The position numbers were made by a program, and so were the translations under genes. From positions 682,001-746,000 of the forward strand of contig VSJF01000002.1 of NCBI GenBank assembly GCA_009739215.1: a stretch of DNA of 64,000 nt, given 5' to 3'. Source of the stretch: Floccularia luteovirens (taxonomy: Eukaryota > Basidiomycota > Agaricomycetes > Agaricales > Squamanitaceae). Below the pieces are notes generated by a model. That model made no database searches. It saw only the letters and a program-made list of their open reading frames with translations, and had not been told where the DNA came from. Each line of letters opens with the position of its first letter. Positions within the stretch are counted from its first letter, which is position 1. This document shows positions 59,048 through 64,000 of this stretch, in pieces.

Positions 59048-61260
59048 ATACACAATGAGATCCATTTAACGTATCTCCCGAATGATCTCCGGAGACACCC
59101 GATTCATGTCAGAAAATGATATTGTTTCTCAAAAAAAAAAGTTGTGTTTGAGGTTGGGTATGTCCATTCATCTCGTTCATCGACAGTGTGATCTACGTCC
59201 TTCACAAGCGAATGAACATCGCACTCATATGGGACAGGTAGGTGGGTGCAGATTTGAGGGTGCTTGCGTCGGACACCCAGTCGCAGGTCCCCCTCCAAGA
59301 CCAGTACCAGGATTCTAAAAGTTTCCGTGAGATGCGTATCAAAGCGGGTAGGACAAGCGAAATCACATAAAAGCAAGCGGTCTCCGTGCCAGATGTATAG
59401 CTCCATCTATGCATCAAAATATGGAGCAAGCCAAGATAATTCAACGCTTACTAGCAGAAAATTGCGAACGGGCCGACTTGTTGAACGACAAGAGGCAAAC
59501 CTCCTGGACCGATGGGAGGGCAACAAAAAAGCTGTGTTCACTGATCATAAGTTACTTGAAAGAACGGCGAAATCTAGCCTTTACCCCGGGAGGTGGAATA
59601 ACCGGTGGTTGCGCGTTTGCGATAGCAACTAAAGCGAGAATTGCGGGGAACAGAAAAGTCTTCATCGTTGTGATAGAAGGAATTCAATGTTAACAGATTC
59701 TGCAGTCTGCGGTTTATAACGAATGGCAGCCCTAATGAAAATGGACTACTCTGAGCCACTATAACTCAATACGGACGAAAGGCATAAGGTTTATACCATG
59801 CAAACCTGAATCATTATGTTAGCCCCAGAGGACCACCCACGCAAGAGTAATTCTCCAAGCACAATTGTTGATACATCTTGACCTGACAAGAATTTGACAA
59901 TAATCACATATACTGAAGCTCCAATGGGTTTGATAAGTCTCGTCATACTACCTTTTAGGCCTCATTTCGGCTGCAGTTCGAGCTTTAAGCACAAGTGGGT
60001 TTTGGGCGGGTCAGTGTTTAAAAGTCGGCCCTGTCATGCCGTAAGCTAGCATTTCAATCTTCAACCTACTATGGTAATAAGGCCGCCAGCCTCGGGGCTC
60101 CTCGCAACATTGTCTACGTTATATTTCAACGCGGTCCGATCGTAATGTTATAATTTCCGAAGCTTTTGTATTAGTGGGAAGAGTGACATTCACGTTGCTG
60201 ATCTAGCTTTAGTTGCTGATAAGATCTGGCGACAGACACGAGCGTTAGGGTTGAATGAATGCTTTACGTGACGGCATGCCATGGAGTATAATTGAACAAG
60301 CCAGAACAAACTTTCAAAGTTCTAGAAGAGAGCTTGTGAAGAAAACTCGGTATGTAACTGATGTATTGGATCCTGAATTGTTTCATAGGGGGAAACGGAG
60401 ACTAGAATGAATCGGAGGATTGATTTCAGTCACTCACATGCCACCGCATGAAACAAACGGCTTCACGTATTTACCCTGCCAAGTCAAGATTTCGGCGTCT
60501 GTATGCTGTTTAAAAGACAGCTCGTTGTGAGAATACCCCCCATAATTTACATTGCAACATCTTCGTGAGTAAACCTCTCCAGAGATATACAGTCTGAAGC
60601 TAATCACAGAAAAAGACCCAAGGAACAGCAATACCTCCCATTCAAGTCCAGGATTAAACATCTTTATTGCCAAATTGTATGTCAGCCATTCATGGCAAAA
60701 TAGTTCGAAAGCTGATTTCGCACACAACAGAAAATGAAATCTTTATTCGCCATCGCCGCCTTCGTATCTGGTCTTCTGATTGGAGCCAGTGCACTCCCGA
60801 GTGCAGACGTAGCCTGCCTTGCAGTTTGCATTCCAGTTAAGCCTGTCTGCCCTGTTGGGCAAGCCCCCTCAGGGTCTGAAGGATGCTGGGGCTGTTGCCG
60901 ACCATCTCCAACGTTCTGCACCGCACAATGCAGACCAACCAAGCCAATCTGTCCTAAGGGCGAAGCTCCATCTGGATCCGAGGGTTGCTGGGGGTGTTGC
61001 CAGCCCATCCCTCCTCCCGAGGTCTGTACCGCAGTCTGTAGGCCCGAGAAACCTGTCTGCCCCACAGGACAAGCTCCGACCGGGTCCGAAGGATGCTGGG
61101 GATGCTGCGCTGCTATCGAAAGTCGTGATCTTTGCACTGCTGTTTGCAGGCCTGAGAAGCCTGTGTGCCCACCAGGACAAGCTCCAGGCGGTTCCGAGGG
61201 ATGTTGGGGATGCTGCCAAGCAATCTGACGCGATAATATACAATACAATTAACTTGATAT
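59048..61260 (+). repeat. Direct segmental duplication, copy 2
   Basis: Second copy of the unit at 55180-57040, longer because of extra sequence upstream and two extra modules in the cysteine-rich gene. It shares TATACACAATGAG at its left end and CAAGCAATCTGA.(A/G)CGATA at the gene end. The upstream frame at 59409-59693 is not conserved in copy 1. Confidence 0.8.
60734..61228 (+). CDS. Small secreted cysteine-rich repeat protein, four modules
   Basis: Intronless, 164 residues. Signal peptide MKSLFAIAAFVSGLLIGASA, then four copies of the six-cysteine module C-x3-C-x6-C-x11-C-x2-C-C, spanning residues 28-55, 62-89, 98-125 and 134-161. Linkers are 6, 8 and 8 residues. Each module keeps KP(V/I)CP, G(Q/E)AP and EGCWGCC; 24 cysteines fall in the modules and none elsewhere in the mature protein. 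The last module and CQAI end are closest to the last module of the 94-residue paralog, so modules have been gained or lost inside the array. A TATA-like GATATACAG lies upstream at about 60590. No known family recognised. The regular cysteines suggest independent disulfide-linked or metal-binding units. Confidence 0.84.
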   Translation: MKSLFAIAAFVSGLLIGASALPSADVACLAVCIPVKPVCPVGQAPSGSEGCWGCCRPSPTFCTAQCRPTKPICPKGEAPSGSEGCWGCCQPIPPPEVCTAVCRPEKPVCPTGQAPTGSEGCWGCCAAIESRDLCTAVCRPEKPVCPPGQAPGGSEGCWGCCQAI

Positions 61261-61317
61261 CTAGTTCAGTAGTGGTATCATGTTTTCTCCAGAGTCGTTA
61301 GGTAGATAGTATCAATT

Positions 61318-62068
61318 TCAGTCTGGTTCTTCAGAGATACGCGTAAATTGAAAGCGCTCGCGCTCAACGACTTGTTGAATGATTTGGTCCCTCCAAGCTG
61401 TATTCGTTGCCGCATGATATTCCGTTGAGCTGAACCCTGCGAGACTATCCCATTCATGTAATGCCAGATATCTGGGCACTCCTCCCATAGTCGATTCAGT
61501 AAGAATATATCGAGACGAGGAGTGCCAAAATGGGACACGTTGCAGCATTGGTATATGCTCGGCACCGTACCAATAGTTGAAAGATTTTTCAGAGTCTGGT
61601 GTGGGGGTCATGGCATTTAACACCAAGACTGGCAGCGGAAAAGTGTTTTGAATTGGACTTGCTGGAGTATTGATCGTCTGTCCAAAATTATCCAAGGGCA
61701 AGTAGAGACGACACTGGGCAGTGTATCCCAATATGGATTCGAGACTGTCTTTCAGATCCATTAAGCGGCATTCTGCAACAGACTCGGAATCCAAATAACA
61801 ATATAATCCGAGGATTGCTCCTTCCGAACGTACGTCCGAGATATAATATGCCCATTCCTTCAACTGAGGACATATCACAGCCAAAGCTTTCTCTATCACT
61901 AATATAAAGAATATCGAGAGAGTTTAAAAGTCTGAGTCGTGGATTGATATGGATGGACCCTGTAGCAGGCTCACCATTCCGCTGTGGTTTTTGATTTTGA
62001 TCGAAGTCGGGGATAATGATGAGAATGACAAGCAATCTGCTTGCTACTAGAGTATCGCCGAAGTGCAT
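61318..62068 (-). CDS. EthD/dimeric alpha-beta-barrel-like protein
   Basis: Two exons. Exon 1 at 62068 reads MHFGDTLVASRLLVILIIIP and ends PQRN before donor GTGAGC. The acceptor TTAG at about 61903 continues VIEKALAVICPQLKEWAYYI. The C-terminal half has SFNYWYGAEHIPMLQRVPFW and PRYLALHEWDSLAGFSSTEY, the ferredoxin-like core of EthD-type dimeric alpha-beta barrels, ending QFTRISEEPD. About 225 residues, matching the two-subdomain fungal proteins of this type, in which the N-terminal subdomain is degenerate. These proteins often accompany degradative or secondary-metabolism genes, but no such cluster is seen here. The function is unassigned. Confidence 0.75.
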
Positions 62069-62206
62069 GGCAACAAGCCAGGTTCTTACTTATGGTCATG
62101 GACAGCTAAGTACGAACCTGTCACATATATAGTCACGAATCAAAGATAAACTATTACAACACTTTTTCTTTTGAATTTAAATGTAACAGCACTTTCTACT
62201 TTCTAA

Positions 62207-63089
62207 TCAAACATGGCGTCCTACGTTTTGGCTGTCAAATTTGTCACTTGTTAGGGGGTGACTTAAGATTGACAAAGAAAAGACATACGGGAATTGACCC
62301 AAGACATTGCCAGCAGGGGTGTATCGACAAACCACGTATTTCGAAGGTTGAGAAAATATAGTACCAGCAGGACAACTAGCTATTGCGCAAGCGATTTGAG
62401 TGGTTGATCTCCAAACAACCTGATCAAACGAGTTAGAAATATTCATCAATATCTAGAACTGCGATAATCACCTGAGTGAAATGACCAGTCTGGTCAGAGA
62501 AGCCAGGGGAATTGTCTATAGGTGATAAGATTTAGTTCAACTGACTTCGCAAAAGATTATACTAACAGTTGTATTTCGCTAAAAAATATTTCTTAGTTCT
62601 TGTATGAGAAATGTAAAAGTGTACTTACAAGCTTCAGCCATCCAACCACCGACGGCTTGGGAGATACCATATGATCCAGTCCCTGCGGCCTAATAATTGC
62701 AAGGGTTAAAAGAGGAGCATTTGGATAGGAATGTGGGAGTTATCGAACCAGATTCTCTCCATAAGCTCCTTGGCTATAAACATATCAACACCATATTATA
62801 AGTTTACTTATACATCAAAAATACCTATGTTGAAATTGGCACTTTTGAGCATATGCCAAAGTACTTGCATAGAGGTTATTGTTCCAAGTAACAGGTCGCG
62901 CTCCGTATTGGGCTCTGGCATTGTTATGCGCAATTAGAGCTTGGTCGGACCAGGCATCTGCAATATTTTCAATTAATCATATTGGGTGCCGGACAAGAAC
63001 GACCACTGACCGCGAGACTCCAACGTTGGTGAACCAACAACAACAAGAGCGAGAGATAAAGTAGTCAGAAAAGAGATTAAGAATTGCAT
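62207..63089 (-). CDS. Secreted CAP/SCP/PR-1-like protein
   Basis: Extracellular CAP-superfamily protein; yeast Pry proteins bind and export sterols or fatty acids. Signal peptide MQFLISFLTTLSLALVVVGS at 63089. After an intron the CAP core starts ALIAHNNARAQYGARPVTWN and NLYASTLAYAQKCQFQHS. Later exons give QGAYGENL-type sequence, VGGWMAEA, the CAP2 motif HFTQVVWRSTTQIACAIASC, and VVCRYTPAGNVLGQFP, joined over a last intron to QNVGRHV and TGA at 62207-62209. The conserved His and Glu of the CAP cavity appear present. About 180 residues after removal of roughly seven short introns. A TATATAAA box lies about 60 bases, and a CACGTG about 84 bases, upstream of the ATG. Confidence 0.88.
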
Positions 63090-63408
63090 CTTAAAGTTGT
63101 TTGACTTGGGGCAAGTATCTGGACAATTCAGCACTCTATAACCCGCATTATATAAAGCAAAGAATCGACATGCACGTGTCCATCGGAAGTAGACATGGGT
63201 TATGTATTTGAGGAGCTAGAGCTTCATTTTGAAAGGCGCCCACTGCCACGGACAGGGGCTTCTCGAGGTTATAGCAACATGCTAGAAGAGCGCAAAGACT
63301 TCGAAATTATCAACACACCCCGTTTGAATTTAGCACAAGAAACAAGCGAATAGCTGATGTATTCATGCTTGGGGATTAAGCACTTTCATTGGTTGGTTGT
63401 ATAAAACG
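63090..63408. promoter_or_regulatory. Upstream region of the CAP gene
   Basis: 319 bases with a TATATAAA element near 63149 and CACGTG at 63173-63178, both suitably placed for the minus-strand CAP gene. Confidence 0.5.
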
Positions 63409-63639
63409 TCATTCCAGTAGTTGCAAAGTCCTGTTTAGTTCGGTTTCTCCATTCTGAATTTGCAGAAGTAAAGGACAGCTAGAGTAGCGATTGCCATGCT
63501 CCATGGCGGCAAGACATAGGCATCGCGGAGCAGTGTTATTATCGATGAAAAGAGTAAGACCCGGAATATGTTTCATTGCGAAAGCACCAGCTCTATTTGT
63601 AATAACCCCGACAAGAGTCACGAACCAGATGGACTCCAA
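63409..63639 (-). CDS. Small hypothetical, possibly secreted
   Basis: A 76-codon leftward frame starts MESIWFVTLVGVITNRAGAF, signal-like, then AMKHIPGLTLFIDNNTAPRC, and ends ELNRTLQLLE. Three mature cysteines and a C-L-C pair. It could be the 5' part of a small secreted lectin-like protein, but no matching domain was recognised and no further exon was found. Low support. Confidence 0.25.
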   Translation of the reverse strand: MESIWFVTLVGVITNRAGAFAMKHIPGLTLFIDNNTAPRCLCLAAMEHGNRYSSCPLLLQIQNGETELNRTLQLLE

Positions 63640-64000
63640 ACGGTTAAGCCTAGTTAAACGTCAAGACGCAACACCACCATTTTTTCATCGCCGATGAGAG
63701 CGTGGTAATTAGGGATCTAAAGCGTCTTGGAGTCAATAAGTAAATGCATTAGACCTTTGAAGGGAAGCTTTACAATACTCACCATAAGCGAAACCGGTTT
63801 CAAACTATATTGCCCACTTCCTGGAGAAAGACAGAAAGTGAATTAATCGTGTTCGAAGCAGTGACATGGAGCACATGTATGATTGTTGTTCAATGCTGTT
63901 CAACACTGCAAGATTACTAGTAGTGTATAGGAAAGACAGCCCTTGGCAATCAAATTAGTGTGAAACAAGATTGATTCCATATAGCTTGCGCACATTCTAT
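63640..64000. other. Right edge, nothing recognised
   Basis: 361 bases to the end of the window with no open frame of note, repeat or RNA gene seen. Confidence 0.35.

Noticed and set aside
59409..59693. 94-codon plus-strand frame inside duplication copy 2
   Set aside because: Not conserved as an open frame in copy 1 (55500-55770), so chance is more likely.
60682..61248. 188-codon open frame antisense to the four-module cysteine-rich gene
   Set aside because: Its repeats mirror the codon repeats of the sense gene; the sense strand has the signal peptide, regular cysteine spacing and a paralog.

Overview
This window is nuclear DNA from a filamentous fungus, most likely an Agaricomycete (Basidiomycota). 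The genes are split by many short introns of roughly 50-60 bases with GT..AG ends. Gene density is high on both strands. The content is typical: SWR1, a PKA catalytic subunit, glucosidase II, F-box paralogs, EthD-like and CAP/PR-1 secreted proteins, and a tRNA-Glu with a tiny intron. No virus, plasmid, CRISPR array or recognisable autonomous transposon was seen. Exon joins were made by eye from frame continuity, so gene ends are more reliable than every internal splice site.

Layout, 1-21 kb: a mitochondrial succinate/fumarate carrier cut by the left edge (-); a divergent double homeodomain-like regulator (+); the SWR1 remodeller (-); a PKA catalytic subunit (-); a SET-domain lysine methyltransferase (-); a doubtful small COX14-like membrane protein (+); a GNAT acetyltransferase (-); a gene-poor stretch; an unknown membrane-anchored protein (+); and another gene-poor stretch.

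21-37 kb: a proteinase-B-type subtilase (-); a large secreted putative six-hairpin glycosidase (-); a SulP sulfate transporter with a STAS domain (+); a cyclase/kynurenine-formamidase-like enzyme (-); two damaged F-box genes (-); tRNA-Glu(CTC) (-); a 3-hydroxyacyl-CoA dehydrogenase (+); and a coiled-coil protein (-).

37-46 kb: three tandem secreted type-B carboxylesterase genes. The middle copy reads intact. The first has one frameshift. The third has a nonsense codon and two frameshifts. 45-55 kb: two disordered proteins of unknown function (+), glucosidase II alpha (-) and an MFS drug-type transporter (+).

55-64 kb is the most unusual part. A unit of about 2 kb is present twice in direct orientation. 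Each copy carries a small secreted cysteine-rich gene built from a six-cysteine module (C-x3-C-x6-C-x11-C-x2-C-C, ending GCWGCC). The first copy has two modules and the second has four. Between the copies lie a relic of the SET gene and an inverted relic of carboxylesterase copy 3 together with its 3' flank. An EthD-like protein and a CAP/PR-1 secreted protein follow. This looks like a small, fast-evolving secretome locus with birth, module gain and decay of genes side by side.
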